Shown here piece by piece: positions 9,536 to 19,032 of a stretch of 64,000 nt of DNA. The position numbers were made by a program, and so were the translations under genes. The stretch comes from NIOZ-UU13 sp964444135. Lineage in GTDB: Bacteria; Planctomycetota; Phycisphaerae; Sedimentisphaerales; Anaerobacaceae. The notes beneath the pieces are model-generated. The model did no database searches. It had not been told where the DNA came from and saw only the letters and a program-made list of their open reading frames with translations. The DNA lies in contig CAYUFX010000001.1 in NCBI GenBank assembly GCA_964444135.1, positions 1 through 64,000 of the forward strand. The letters run 5' to 3'. Positions within the stretch are counted from its first letter, which is position 1; every line of letters begins with the position of its first letter.

Positions 9536-11791
9536 ATGAATCATACAAAGCACCAAAAAATGGATGTTATTGTTGAACGGCCCGCAGAAATTATAACTAT
9601 CAGCCATAATGCCACCATCAAAGCAGCCGCGGTTAAGATGTTTACTAATAAAGTCGCTTGTCTTATCGTAAATAATGATAACGGGGACTTTATTGGCCTC
9701 GTGACAGAGCGAGATATTGTCAACCGAGTGGTTGCCGCCTCGATGGACATTGAGAAAACCACCATAGACGAGATTATGACGACTCAGGTTATCTCCTGTT
9801 CTCCCAATACTCCGAGCAGCAAGGTCCGAGAAATTATGACCTCTAATCGGATTCGCCATTTACCAATTGTCTATAACAAAGTCGTGGTCGGAATAATCTC
9901 AACTCGTGACCTTATGGCAAGACAGCTTCTTGAGGACCGAGCCGCAGCCGAGGAAGTCGCAATGCTCTCGTCTTGTTTGAAAAGCATCGACTTAAATGAA
10001 GTCGCCGACATAGTTACACGTGAGGTACCAAAGCTCTTCGGCGCCGAGAAATGTGTACTGTTTATTCAACGAGACAGCTCCACTTGTCAGGGCGGAGCCT
10101 GCCTTGGCACCACGACCAAAGCCTCCCTAAAGGTGGTTCGCAAACCACCCCTGCTCAGCTACAACAATTGTTGCTGCCCCAAAGAGACCTTGATGCAAAT
10201 AAAAGACACACCCCAATTTTTTGACGGAGCTGAATTTCACTATGACAGCATCCCGCGCGTTTGTGAAAAGCAGGGGGCCCAATCTCCCCGACTGGTCATT
10301 CCGCTTAATATCTCCACTCACCGTTTTTCCCCCGATTCTTCGCCCCCGCCGGCAACAAGCGGGGGCAAAAACGCCAGAGTGAAACAAAATGGCGGGGGCG
10401 GTAGGGACGGCTATTTGTGTATGTGCGGCTTAGCTGCTTCCACCGCCACAAATAAAGAGCTAACATCCTATAAGGCGAAATTAGCAAGAGAAATCCTGAA
10501 CTCCCATCTGACTAATGCAAAGTTATATCAAGAGGCAAGGCTGACTTCCCTGACCGATGCACTAACCGGAGTAGGCTCAAGAAAGCTTCTTGAGGATAAA
10601 CTTCAAGCCGAGTGCGCCCGCGCAAAACGATACAAACGTCAATTCTCCGTTGCAATCATAGACCTCGACAACTTCAAAACAGTCAATGATATATTGGGTC
10701 ATGCCACCGGCGACGATACGCTCAGAAAACTCGCCCAATGTATGAAAAGCCGGAAAAGAAAACCGGATGTGCTCACACGCTACGGCGGCGACGAATTTGT
10801 CATACTAATGCCGGAAACAAAAGCAGAAAATGCTGTCAGATTATTGGAAAGGATTCGAGAAAAGGTCCAGGAAATAAAGGTCGTGGAAAACCTCCCGATG
10901 ACAATCAGTTGTGGAATAGCAGAAAGCCTGTCCGACGCCACCAATTCTTCCAGAGAGTTAATTCGCAGAGCGGACCTGGCTCTGTACGAAGCCAAAAGTG
11001 CCGGACGAAACTGTGTTAAAGTCTGGGACAAAACTATGTCAAAGGCCCTAAACGATAACGACATCGAGACAGAGAAGATTAAAAAGCTACAAAGACGTAT
11101 TGCCGGCCTGTCGGTACAGGCGGAGAAGGTCTTTATTCAAAGCATCTGGGGATTGGTCCAGGCCCTTGAAGCGAAAGACTTTTATACAAAGAAACATTCC
11201 GAAAACGTAATGCACTACGCCGTCGGCATTGCCACGACAATGAAAATCGATCCGAAACAATTAGAGATTATTCGCCGTGCTGCAATGATTCACGACATCG
11301 GAAAGATTGGGATTCCCGATGCAATTTTGTCAAAACCTGGTGAGCTAACACCTCGTGAACGCACCATCGTTGAGCAGCATCCTCTTGTAGCCGTCCGAAT
11401 CCTTGAAAAAATGACTTTTCTGGAACAGGAGATAGCTATCGTTCGACACCATCACGAAAAATGGAACGGCCAAGGCTATCCGGATGGGCTATCTTATACT
11501 TCAATACCAATCGGTGCCCGCATTATGGCTGTAGCTGATACATTTGATGCTCTTACCTCAAAACGACCTTATCATAATGCACGGTCTCTTGACAAAGCAA
11601 TCGAAATTCTGGTCGATTCTTCTGGATACGATTACGAACCCAGAGCCGTTAAGGGTATGGTCGCATGGGTCCGGAAAGTTCGCAGCCAACTCGGGGTAGC
11701 TCAACTCACCCCGGAGGATTTGCTGAATTCACAAAAGCAGCTCGACCAAAGCTCTATGGCTCCGCTTGTTGCTGATACAGTTACTAAATAG
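9536..11791 (+). CDS. CBS-GAF-like-GGDEF-HD-GYP c-di-GMP protein
   Basis: A 751-residue cytoplasmic signalling protein that could both make and degrade cyclic di-GMP. A CBS pair at about 10-125 probably binds adenine nucleotides. A Cys-rich GAF-like region spans about 140-320. A GGDEF domain follows, with intact RYGGDEF near 414-420 and an inhibitory RxxD site (RKPD) exactly five residues before it. An HD-GYP domain carries IHDIGKIG near 584, RHHHEKWNGQGYPDG near 640-650 and ADTFDAL. All key residues of both enzyme domains look intact, so it may be bifunctional. A low-complexity Pro/Gly stretch around residues 265-290 in the GAF-like region corresponds to a C5/G5-ended hairpin insertion. No membrane segments are present. 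It is monocistronic and convergent with the efflux operon. Confidence 0.87.
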   Translation: MNHTKHQKMDVIVERPAEIITISHNATIKAAAVKMFTNKVACLIVNNDNGDFIGLVTERDIVNRVVAASMDIEKTTIDEIMTTQVISCSPNTPSSKVREIMTSNRIRHLPIVYNKVVVGIISTRDLMARQLLEDRAAAEEVAMLSSCLKSIDLNEVADIVTREVPKLFGAEKCVLFIQRDSSTCQGGACLGTTTKASLKVVRKPPLLSYNNCCCPKETLMQIKDTPQFFDGAEFHYDSIPRVCEKQGAQSPRLVIPLNISTHRFSPDSSPPPATSGGKNARVKQNGGGGRDGYLCMCGLAASTATNKELTSYKAKLAREILNSHLTNAKLYQEARLTSLTDALTGVGSRKLLEDKLQAECARAKRYKRQFSVAIIDLDNFKTVNDILGHATGDDTLRKLAQCMKSRKRKPDVLTRYGGDEFVILMPETKAENAVRLLERIREKVQEIKVVENLPMTISCGIAESLSDATNSSRELIRRADLALYEAKSAGRNCVKVWDKTMSKALNDNDIETEKIKKLQRRIAGLSVQAEKVFIQSIWGLVQALEAKDFYTKKHSENVMHYAVGIATTMKIDPKQLEIIRRAAMIHDIGKIGIPDAILSKPGELTPRERTIVEQHPLVAVRILEKMTFLEQEIAIVRHHHEKWNGQGYPDGLSYTSIPIGARIMAVADTFDALTSKRPYHNARSLDKAIEILVDSSGYDYEPRAVKGMVAWVRKVRSQLGVAQLTPEDLLNSQKQLDQSSMAPLVADTVTK
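10342..10366. repeat. GC-rich hairpin inserted in the GAF-like region
   Basis: GCCCCCGC and GCGGGGGC are inverted around a short loop. The element shares its GCCCCC/GGGGGC ends with the 36-bp element at 33146 and the palindromes at 22781 and 22935. The encoded Pro/Gly/Ser stretch looks unlike the flanking domain. Confidence 0.5.
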
Positions 11792-11930
11792 CCCTGCTGC
11801 ATAAGAGTTTCGATACGGATACGCTCGCTTCCTCCTGTTCAAAGGGGTCTTCGACTGACAGGCGTGAACGTCTTGACACACACCCCGCCTTCTGTGATGC
11901 AAAAACTCACGAAACGTAGACCTATATTGG

Positions 11931-13232
11931 TTATTCGTGCCGCAGTGATTCAATTGGGTCCATATTGGCCGCACGATAAGCCGGATACAAACCAAAGATT
12001 ATCCCAACCCCTGCACTGATTCCAAAAGCCAACACCAATGAGCTGGTCGTAATTACCGTGCGCATCTGCCCAAAATGGGTTACAAAAAATGGTATTAGAG
12101 ACCCTAAAATAATTCCAAGGGCACCTCCGGACAACGTCAAAATTAACGTTTCTGAGAGGAATTGAAAGATAATATCTCGCTTCTTGGCTCCGAGGGCTCG
12201 GCGAATGCCTATCTCTCGCGTCCGCTCACTCACGGTGGCTAACATAATATTCATAATTCCAATACCACCGACTAAAAGTGAAATCGCAGCAATTGACCCG
12301 AGAACGATAGTGAAAATACGCTGAAATTCCTTCGCCCGTCTCATTAGTTCCAGTGGAACGGTTATTTCGTAGTCGCTTTTCTTATGGAATCGACCCATGA
12401 GCGTCTGCACACTCTGGCGTGTCCCCATCACCTCGTCTATCTCGCGAACTTTGACGATTATTTCCTGCAGTTCAACTTTTTCAAAACTGCGACTGCCCGA
12501 GCTAATCTGCATCGACATCTCACCAAAACGGTTCCGTACTGTGTTCAGTGGAATATAAATACAGCCTAAGTTCGCACCGGCCTTCTTTGCCCCTGTGGCA
12601 TCTTTTTCTTCAAGATTATTTCCCGTTTTGGTACCCGTCTGTTCGGTAACAACGCCTACTACTCGATAGTAATCGCTGGCTATTTTAACATCCTGGCCTA
12701 ATGGGTCGTCAAAGGCAAACAGATCTCTGACCAGCTTTTCATCAACAACACAAATGCCCCGTTTGTAGTGCATATCTGTGCTGCTGAGAAACCGCCCGAA
12801 TCTTAACCGGGTGCTCGATATCTCAGGAAACCACGGCACTGTTCCGACTACTTCGACAGCCACCCTGCGAGTGCGATATTGTGCTTGCTGGGAGAGACGG
12901 CGATTCGGTACTATAACCTGGACGTCGGGTATGCCATTGCGGAAACGCTCGGCATCGGCATAGGTCAGGCCATATTCTTTCATGGTTTGCTGTTGACCGC
13001 CGGATGATTGGTCTTCAGGAGGATCAACTGTTTTTATAATAATATTGTGGCTGCCAAGCTGGGCAATCTTTTCCTGTGCATCCCGGCTGGCCCCTTCACC
13101 TATGGCAAGCATGGCAATAACCGAAGATACGCCAAAGATAATTCCTAATGCGGTCAGAGTCGAACGCAGCTTGTGCATCCACAGGCTCTTTATACCCAGC
13201 TTAACAGTGCGTTTTAAACGAAATAAAAACAT
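11931..13232 (-). CDS. MacB-type ABC transporter permease
   Basis: Inner-membrane permease of a MacAB-TolC-like tripartite pump. One N-terminal helix (about 25-45) is followed by a large periplasmic MacB_PCD domain (about 50-275) and a C-terminal FtsX domain with three helices (about 310-425). It includes the conserved IGIMNIMLATVSERTREIGIRRALGA segment. Length 433 aa is typical of the MacB/YknZ class, where the ATPase is a separate chain. The ATPase gene lies 6 bases upstream. The substrate is unknown; macrolides, peptides or lipoproteins are possible for this family. Confidence 0.88.
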   Translation of the reverse strand: MFLFRLKRTVKLGIKSLWMHKLRSTLTALGIIFGVSSVIAMLAIGEGASRDAQEKIAQLGSHNIIIKTVDPPEDQSSGGQQQTMKEYGLTYADAERFRNGIPDVQVIVPNRRLSQQAQYRTRRVAVEVVGTVPWFPEISSTRLRFGRFLSSTDMHYKRGICVVDEKLVRDLFAFDDPLGQDVKIASDYYRVVGVVTEQTGTKTGNNLEEKDATGAKKAGANLGCIYIPLNTVRNRFGEMSMQISSGSRSFEKVELQEIIVKVREIDEVMGTRQSVQTLMGRFHKKSDYEITVPLELMRRAKEFQRIFTIVLGSIAAISLLVGGIGIMNIMLATVSERTREIGIRRALGAKKRDIIFQFLSETLILTLSGGALGIILGSLIPFFVTHFGQMRTVITTSSLVLAFGISAGVGIIFGLYPAYRAANMDPIESLRHE

Positions 13233-13238
13233 AACTAT

Positions 13239-13988
13239 TTACCGCTTGTTATATTCCTGATTTTTTATGCGCCCGTCTAAGAGGCGTATTACTCTTTCGG
13301 CGCCAGATGCTATACCCTCATCGTGGGTGACGGCTATCAAGGTCTTACCCTGCTCATGCAAATCGTGAAGAATTTCCAGAATCTCATAACCACTTTCCGA
13401 ATCAAGATTTCCCGTCGGCTCATCGGCCAAAATAATCAGAGGGTCGTTTGCTAATGACCTGGCAATTGCCACTCGCTGCTGCTGACCACCGCTTAGTTCT
13501 GAAGGCCGATGCTCAAATCTGTCACCGAGGCCCACCATTTCAGCTAACTCCTTCGCACGTTCGAGGCTTTCCTCCTCGGTATAGCCCTGGTAATACATCG
13601 GAACCTCTATGTTCTCTATGACATTGAGCTGGTTAATCAGATTGAATGACTGAAACACGAAACCAATACGGGCACCACGTATTAAGGATAGCTGGTCATC
13701 GTCGAGTTCGGAAACATTCTGGCCACCAAGAAAGTAGCCCCCGCTCGTGGGACGATCGAGGCAGCCTATCATATTAAGCAGCGTGGATTTACCTGAACCG
13801 CTGGGACCCATGATAGCTACGTATTCACCGCTGGTGATGGTCAGGTCAATTTCGCGCAATACCCGCAGCTCCACTGTTCCAAGCTGGTAATTCTTACACA
13901 ACTGCTGCATCATTAATATCGGAGTATCACTTTTTAAATCAACGGTTTGGTCCACTTTCTGCACCGCCTTGTCTTTGCCTCGTTCCAC
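13239..13988 (-). CDS. ABC transporter ATP-binding protein (MacB/LolD type)
   Basis: Drives the adjacent permease. Walker A GPSGSGKST is at 61-69, Q-loop FQSFNL near 113, signature LSGGQQQR near 164, Walker B LIILADEPTGNLD near 180, and the switch His in AVTHDE. The first Met gives a 50-bp overlap with the HlyD gene. A start at Met26 (13913) would remove the overlap and matches the usual length of this family, so the N terminus is uncertain. It belongs to the operon tolC-hlyD-ABC-permease. Confidence 0.9.
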   Translation of the reverse strand: MERGKDKAVQKVDQTVDLKSDTPILMMQQLCKNYQLGTVELRVLREIDLTITSGEYVAIMGPSGSGKSTLLNMIGCLDRPTSGGYFLGGQNVSELDDDQLSLIRGARIGFVFQSFNLINQLNVIENIEVPMYYQGYTEEESLERAKELAEMVGLGDRFEHRPSELSGGQQQRVAIARSLANDPLIILADEPTGNLDSESGYEILEILHDLHEQGKTLIAVTHDEGIASGAERVIRLLDGRIKNQEYNKR

Positions 13989-16344
13989 TTCCGCCTTGTC
14001 TCATTCTATTACGCATACTCTGCATACTCTGCATAAGTTCTGCTTTGAACTTTTCCGGGTCACTCTTACGCAGTTGTTCCAGCTCTTTGGCTTTTTCCGG
14101 GTCGGCCTCTGCCAGACGCCCCATTATCCGAGTAATTATTTCATCCGTTAGCTGAAACTGCCTGCCCTGCGCTCTTTCTCCACCCTCCGGTGGTACCATA
14201 TCCTGTGAGGGTCTTCCACCCTGCGGTCTTTCTCCACCCTCCGGTGGTACCATATCCTGTGAGGGTCTTCCACCCTGTGGTCTTTCTCCACCCTCCGATG
14301 GTACCATATCCTGTGAGGGTCTTCCACCCTGTGGTCTTTCTCCACCCTCCGATGGTCTTCCCCTACGAGTACTTTGCCCATCCCCGGACCGTCCGGCTCT
14401 CCTCTCTCGGGGCTGACCCTCAGACCGGACTTGAGTTTCCGTATCATTCACATCAGTAGCGCCCGGCCTTTCTCTCCTCTGTGGTATTGGTTGTTGCTGT
14501 TCGAATGAGGCTGGACTGCCCAATTCACTGAAAAGCGGAGGATTGAGCATCACCTCCTCGCCGGCCTCCAAACCCTCAATAATTTCCACAAACGTATCAT
14601 TAAAAAGCCCCGTTTGAACAATACGCTCTTGAGGACCCTGCGAGGTCATAACGTAACAGACTTTTCTGTTGGCTCGATTTGAAACTACCTGGATAGGCAC
14701 AATTATAGCGTCTTTTAATTGCTCGACGAGAATCTGTACCTTGCACGACATTCGACTTTTGAGAAAATCATGGGTACCATCTATCTTGACGAGGGTTTTG
14801 TAAACCTTAAGGTCGGGATTCATAAAACCACGCTGCTGGTCTGGAAGGGGCGCTACCTCAGTCACTTCGCCCTCCAGTACTTTGTCGGGGAAAGCATCCA
14901 TAACTATCGTTGCAGGCTGACCCACTCGTACCTTATCAACCTCCGTTTCGTGGACGCTGATTTCAGCAATCATCACCGCAGTATCGGGCATCGATATAAT
15001 CGTCTGCCCCTCAGAAACTGTTTCGCCCTCGGCAACAACTCCGCTGCTCATTCCGCCTCCTCTATATCGCATCGCCCTAAACATATCGTCGCTGCCGCCG
15101 CTACCATATACTACCAGACCCGGTGCCTGTGCTTTAATTGTACAATACTCGATATTCTGTTTTATTTCTTTGACCCTCTTATCTTGCCAATAAAGCTGTT
15201 CTTGGGCCGTACTTAGTTTCACCTGGGCCTGGGCCAGCCTTGAACGGCACTGGGCATAAACCCGCTGCAATTGGCGACCGGTCTCAACGTAGTCACTGAG
15301 GAATTGCTCGGCATTTTTCGGAAAATCGTATTGTCTAAATAAATCCAGAGACACCTCGGCACTTTCTCTCGAAAACCTCCGATTTATCACATTCAACCGG
15401 TCTCTTTGAAGGTCAAGGTCGGAAACGTAATTTGCATCATGAAGTTTCTCGGTCCCGACTAATGTGTCTTCCGCGTTTTTTAAGTTACCCTCAGCCATAG
15501 TAATGTCATCTTGCAATCTTTTCAATTCCTCCCCGGCAGCCGACCCATCTAACAAATTCGGGTCCTTCCTTACCTCTTCAATAAATGGTGCTACAATTTC
15601 GGTCAGTCTGAATGTTTCGTTGACGTCATTAACAGGCTTATCGTTGGTCCTGTCTAAGCCTCTGCTCATCATGTTAACGACTCCATTTTCAGCCCTAACC
15701 GGCATGTCGCTCACCTTGCTTTCGTCGTCTCGTTTAATGTTTAAAACTTCGTTTACATCCTTAATCAGCCTATTTGCTATATCTTCGCCCAAATATTTCT
15801 GAAGGTCCAACAAAGCAAACCTTACTTTCAATTGACCGTCTGCAATGTCGCTTTCATTTTGTATTACCTGAATGTCACGCGCCTCTATTGCTGAGGTAAC
15901 GTTTTCCTGGTGACCGTTAAGCTCCATCTGCTCTTGTATCAATCGCTCTTCCAAAGCCGAAGCATCCAATTGAACAAGTACCATGTTGCTATCTACGTCT
16001 TCTTTAGTCACATAATAGCCTGCAGGGACGACACTGAGTATTGTTAACTCTGATGACTCTCTTCCCCTTTGGACCTTACATTTGTATTCTATTGATTTAT
16101 GGGCCCTGATACTGCCGCCTTCGGTAACGATGATGGTCAAATTATCCCGGCGCGCGGTGAAGGTTCCGCTACTCGAAGTGTCTATCCCCGCATCCCTTTT
16201 TATCGCTGCCGCCACTAATCCCGTGACCAGCACTGCCACTGCAATAAGCAGCAGAATCATCCACCGCCGCTTAATGCGTCTCCCGGTACGCTGTCGTTGA
16301 TTTTCCGATGCATTTTGATTTTGTTTGTCTTTGTAATTTTTCAT
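13939..16344 (-). CDS. HlyD/MacA-family periplasmic adaptor with tandem-repeat tail
   Basis: Membrane-fusion protein linking the MacB-like pump to the TolC-like channel. One membrane helix lies near the N terminus (about 28-48). Long coiled-coil segments follow (about 130-400), then a lipoyl/barrel region with YCTIKAQAPGLVVYG. The ATG at 16344 is chosen over an upstream GTG (16362) because GGGAG lies 11 bases before it and it overlaps the tolC stop as ATGA. The protein is longer than usual adaptors. Its last 150 residues are Gly/Pro/Arg-rich and contain an 18-residue repeat (GGERPQGGRPSQDMVPPE) in more than three copies, then a charged helical tail. The tail is probably periplasmic and disordered; its role is unknown. 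Confidence 0.85.
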   Translation of the reverse strand: MKNYKDKQNQNASENQRQRTGRRIKRRWMILLLIAVAVLVTGLVAAAIKRDAGIDTSSSGTFTARRDNLTIIVTEGGSIRAHKSIEYKCKVQRGRESSELTILSVVPAGYYVTKEDVDSNMVLVQLDASALEERLIQEQMELNGHQENVTSAIEARDIQVIQNESDIADGQLKVRFALLDLQKYLGEDIANRLIKDVNEVLNIKRDDESKVSDMPVRAENGVVNMMSRGLDRTNDKPVNDVNETFRLTEIVAPFIEEVRKDPNLLDGSAAGEELKRLQDDITMAEGNLKNAEDTLVGTEKLHDANYVSDLDLQRDRLNVINRRFSRESAEVSLDLFRQYDFPKNAEQFLSDYVETGRQLQRVYAQCRSRLAQAQVKLSTAQEQLYWQDKRVKEIKQNIEYCTIKAQAPGLVVYGSGGSDDMFRAMRYRGGGMSSGVVAEGETVSEGQTIISMPDTAVMIAEISVHETEVDKVRVGQPATIVMDAFPDKVLEGEVTEVAPLPDQQRGFMNPDLKVYKTLVKIDGTHDFLKSRMSCKVQILVEQLKDAIIVPIQVVSNRANRKVCYVMTSQGPQERIVQTGLFNDTFVEIIEGLEAGEEVMLNPPLFSELGSPASFEQQQPIPQRRERPGATDVNDTETQVRSEGQPRERRAGRSGDGQSTRRGRPSEGGERPQGGRPSQDMVPSEGGERPQGGRPSQDMVPPEGGERPQGGRPSQDMVPPEGGERAQGRQFQLTDEIITRIMGRLAEADPEKAKELEQLRKSDPEKFKAELMQSMQSMRNRMRQGGSGTRQRQGGAESGPNR
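14173..14357. repeat. 54-bp tandem repeat in the HlyD gene
   Basis: The same 54-bp unit starts at 14173, 14227 and 14281 and a partial copy starts at 14335, with only a few base differences. It encodes the 18-residue Gly/Arg/Pro repeat in frame. Near-identity at the DNA level indicates recent expansion and likely copy-number variation between strains. Confidence 0.9.
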
Positions 16345-17987
16345 TGTGTTCTTTGCTCCCACATACCATCCGGTTTAACTTGTAGAATACCAACATCACG
16401 AAAGAACCTCATTTTGGCAGTTGTATGACTGACTAAAGCTCCAGTCAGTTCATTTTGAGCCTGAACTAAGTCATCATTTGATAGCATTATATCCCGTATT
16501 ACAGCTCGCCCGTATAATAATCGCAATTTCTGCTCCTCGACTCGCCTTTGGGCCAATTCCAGGCCGACCTTTTGAATCCGGTAACTTTCTGCGGTCTCGG
16601 CGAGGTTACGATACGCCTCGCGAACGCCCAGCTTGACATTCTCAATATATTCATCGTATGAACGTTGCTTTTCCTGAAAATCAATTAACTCCCTCACATA
16701 TTTATTTCGTTGGTCTTTCCGGTCGAAAGGTAAGTCAGTTGCAAAAGCAAGACTGTATGTCCCCTCGTGAAACTGTAACCTGCTAAAGTCAGTTCCCGGG
16801 GGTGAGCTTATGTCGTCGATTCTGCCCGTCAGATCCAACTGAACTCCAAGCTCGTCGGCAGTCAACTCAAGTTTACGTGCTGAATCTTCAAGCCTTTCTT
16901 TGGTATTAGCCAGGTCCAGGCGCCGAGCCAACGCCATCTCAATCGCTTCGGCTTCCGTATAATCTGGCTGGCTTATGCCAATTGCTTCCAGCGCTGCTAA
17001 CTCATTTTGGTCTAACACAATGTTGGCATCGGTTGGTAAAGACAATTGTATTTTGAACACGTCAAGGGCCTGTTCATAATTTTGTCGGTCTCTAACGAGC
17101 TTGTTTTCTGCACTAAGCAGGTTCTGCATGGCCTCATCTGCCTCGGATGGTGCCCTTTGACCAACTTCAACCTCCATTTTATACTGGTTCGTTGTGTCAA
17201 TCAGTCTTTTATAGCTTGCTTCAGTAATGTCCACTGTATCCCTTCTCTGCAACACACCATAGTAACCACTTATAATATCAACTACAAAATCCTTACGATA
17301 GCGGTTGAATGTACGTATAGCATATAAAACATCTCGCTCGGCTTGGGTCAACTCTTCACGGGCTTGCCTTCCGGCGACTCTACCCAGCAAAGGAACAGTA
17401 ACATCGCCGCTTAAAAACGATTCTAATGTCGTTCTCGGGTCGCCGGTGAGAAAGCGTGTCCAGTCGATCATGATACCAACATTGAATAACACCCCATCAA
17501 GGAACAATGATTGCTTGTCAACACCTCCGGAAGCATCTATACTTACATCATCATAGTCATGCCCTGGACCAGTACCCTTATCATCTACGTAAGCGCCATC
17601 TATGGTCCCAAACCATTGTAGCGCATATTTATACCGTTCACCTGTTAAACTAAGCGCCGATTTGTAAAGAGCTTCTTTTTGAGACTGGTAATTCCGATTA
17701 AATTTTGTGGCAATTTCAACGGCCTGTTGAAGATTTATAACGCCTGATTCCGGTATAAGATCTGTAATTTCAATATCATTTGGTGATGCAGGGTCATTAT
17801 AATCACTGATTGTATAATTGGCTTTTATACCGAAGTCATCCTTCCATTTGCTGTCGATAATCTGATAAACCTCCTTATCGGCATCGGCTTTGTGGTACTC
17901 CGGGCTGCACGCACCGGCAAAGCCCAGCATCACAGCAAAACCGAGCACCCAGCATAACAACGTTACAGGTCGAAACTTGCAGAACAT
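16341..17987 (-). CDS. TolC-like outer membrane efflux lipoprotein
   Basis: Outer-membrane channel of the tripartite pump. The long open frame begins at 18131, but the ATG at 17987 is preferred. It has GGAG nine bases upstream and yields a lipoprotein signal peptide ending in GFAGAC, while the residues before it look non-coding. Two outer-membrane efflux repeats follow, rich in Gln/Glu heptads, with typical motifs such as GQRAPSEADEAMQNLLSAENKLVRDR and NVKLGVREAYRNLAE. An extra N-terminal segment before the first repeat is longer than in TolC. It is first in the operon and overlaps hlyD by ATGA. Confidence 0.82.
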   Translation of the reverse strand: MFCKFRPVTLLCWVLGFAVMLGFAGACSPEYHKADADKEVYQIIDSKWKDDFGIKANYTISDYNDPASPNDIEITDLIPESGVINLQQAVEIATKFNRNYQSQKEALYKSALSLTGERYKYALQWFGTIDGAYVDDKGTGPGHDYDDVSIDASGGVDKQSLFLDGVLFNVGIMIDWTRFLTGDPRTTLESFLSGDVTVPLLGRVAGRQAREELTQAERDVLYAIRTFNRYRKDFVVDIISGYYGVLQRRDTVDITEASYKRLIDTTNQYKMEVEVGQRAPSEADEAMQNLLSAENKLVRDRQNYEQALDVFKIQLSLPTDANIVLDQNELAALEAIGISQPDYTEAEAIEMALARRLDLANTKERLEDSARKLELTADELGVQLDLTGRIDDISSPPGTDFSRLQFHEGTYSLAFATDLPFDRKDQRNKYVRELIDFQEKQRSYDEYIENVKLGVREAYRNLAETAESYRIQKVGLELAQRRVEEQKLRLLYGRAVIRDIMLSNDDLVQAQNELTGALVSHTTAKMRFFRDVGILQVKPDGMWEQRTQ

Positions 17988-18351
17988 AAAATTCTTCTCC
18001 AACATACTTCCCAATTGCACAACACTATATTTGTTCAAATTTGGCCCATTATACAATAAGAGATTAGAAAAAAAAGGTAAAAACCGCCTCCGCAAGTACT
18101 TCCGAGTTTTAATATTTGCCGTAAGTTTCACGCCGCAGGTTCCGGTAAAATCTGCACTTTAATCAGCTTATATGCCTATACCCGAAAAATCAGGCAAGGC
18201 CCTTTTGAATTATTAGTCATTCATCATAAGAGCACAGACGCTTTGTTTTGTCAAAATATTGCAAAAATCTAATAATCTTTACTACAAAATAGTATCTAAT
18301 TTTATTGCAAAACGGGGCAATTAAGTGTAAAATCACGATTTAATCAAAGCC
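17988..18351. other. Intergenic region before tRNA-Cys
   Basis: AT-rich DNA that should hold the promoter of the efflux operon (minus strand) and of tRNA-Cys (plus strand). No confident gene or hairpin is seen. The upstream in-frame extension of tolC (17988-18131) encodes basic, low-information residues and is treated as leader. Confidence 0.4.
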
Positions 18352-18425
18352 GGCGGCGTAGCCAAGAGGCCTAAGGCGACGGTTTGCAAAACCGTTATTC
18401 GCCGGTTCGAATCCGGCCGCCGCCT
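18352..18425 (+). tRNA. tRNA-Cys (GCA)
   Basis: A 74-base cloverleaf. The acceptor stem GGCGGCG pairs with CGCCGCC. The anticodon arm ACGGT-TTGCAAA-ACCGT carries GCA, and the T arm is GCCGG-TTCGAAT-CCGGC. The discriminator is U, as expected for Cys. CCA is not encoded. Confidence 0.95.
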
Positions 18426-18453
18426 GTTCTTTCCTGTCTTGAATTTAGACTTT

Positions 18454-18475
18454 TGCAAAATAGAGGTTAGGCATA
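18454..18475 (+). repeat. 22-bp repeat, copy 1 (before macrodomain gene)
   Basis: This copy begins TGCAAAATAGAGGTTAGGCA and ends two bases before the macrodomain ATG at 18478. Two more copies, inverted to each other, bound the segment 34811-34970 before tyrS. Because it contains AGAGG at ribosome-binding distance, it may supply the gene's Shine-Dalgarno site. Confidence 0.75.
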
Positions 18476-18477
18476 CT

Positions 18478-19032
18478 ATGAAAGTAAATATCGAAAATCG
18501 CGTTCTTGAGCTCCTCGATGGCGATATTACCGAAATGCAGACTGACGCCATTGTCAATGCCGCTAATGCTCGACTGATTTTGGGCGGCGGGGTCGCAGGG
18601 GCAATCAGAACAAAAGGCGGTCCCGAAATCCAGCAAGAATGCAACAAAATCGGTGGAACATTCGTAGGCGGGGCTGTGATAACAACCGCCGGAAATCTCA
18701 AAGCAAAACACGTAATTCACGCTGTAGGGCCTCGAATGGGCGAAGGAAACGAGGACCAAAAGTTAAAAAATGCAACCCTGAGCTCACTTAAAGTAGCCGA
18801 CGAAAATAATCTAACGAGCATTTCTTTTCCGGCTATCAGCGCAGGCATCTTCGGTTTCCCTATCGAAAGGTGTGCCGAAATAATGCTAAAAACAACCATC
18901 GATTATCTTAAAGGCAAAACCGGCCTGAAAAAGGTCGTCTTTTGCCTCTTCGGCCGGGACAGTTACCAGGTCTTCACAAACCAGCTTAAGCAGGAAATCT
19001 CAGACTTGTCCTTGAGTGGAGCGAAGGAATGA
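18478..19032 (+). CDS. Macrodomain protein (ADP-ribose-binding hydrolase)
   Basis: A single-domain macrodomain of 184 residues, likely an O-acetyl-ADP-ribose deacetylase or ADP-ribosyl hydrolase of the MacroD/YmdB class. Visible motifs are DAIVNAANARLILGGGVAGAI near 20-40, with the ligand-binding Asn-Ala-Ala-Asn and Gly-rich loop, and ISFPAISAGIFGFP near 118-131. The start at 18478 is chosen because the upstream extension from 18439 lies in a repeat and adds no conserved residues. It overlaps the following alcohol dehydrogenase by ATGA, so the two form a coupled operon. Confidence 0.88.
   Translation: MKVNIENRVLELLDGDITEMQTDAIVNAANARLILGGGVAGAIRTKGGPEIQQECNKIGGTFVGGAVITTAGNLKAKHVIHAVGPRMGEGNEDQKLKNATLSSLKVADENNLTSISFPAISAGIFGFPIERCAEIMLKTTIDYLKGKTGLKKVVFCLFGRDSYQVFTNQLKQEISDLSLSGAKE

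Noticed and set aside
14190..14459. Plus-strand Pro/Val-rich ORF
   Set aside because: It is the antisense shadow of the tandem repeat in the HlyD gene.
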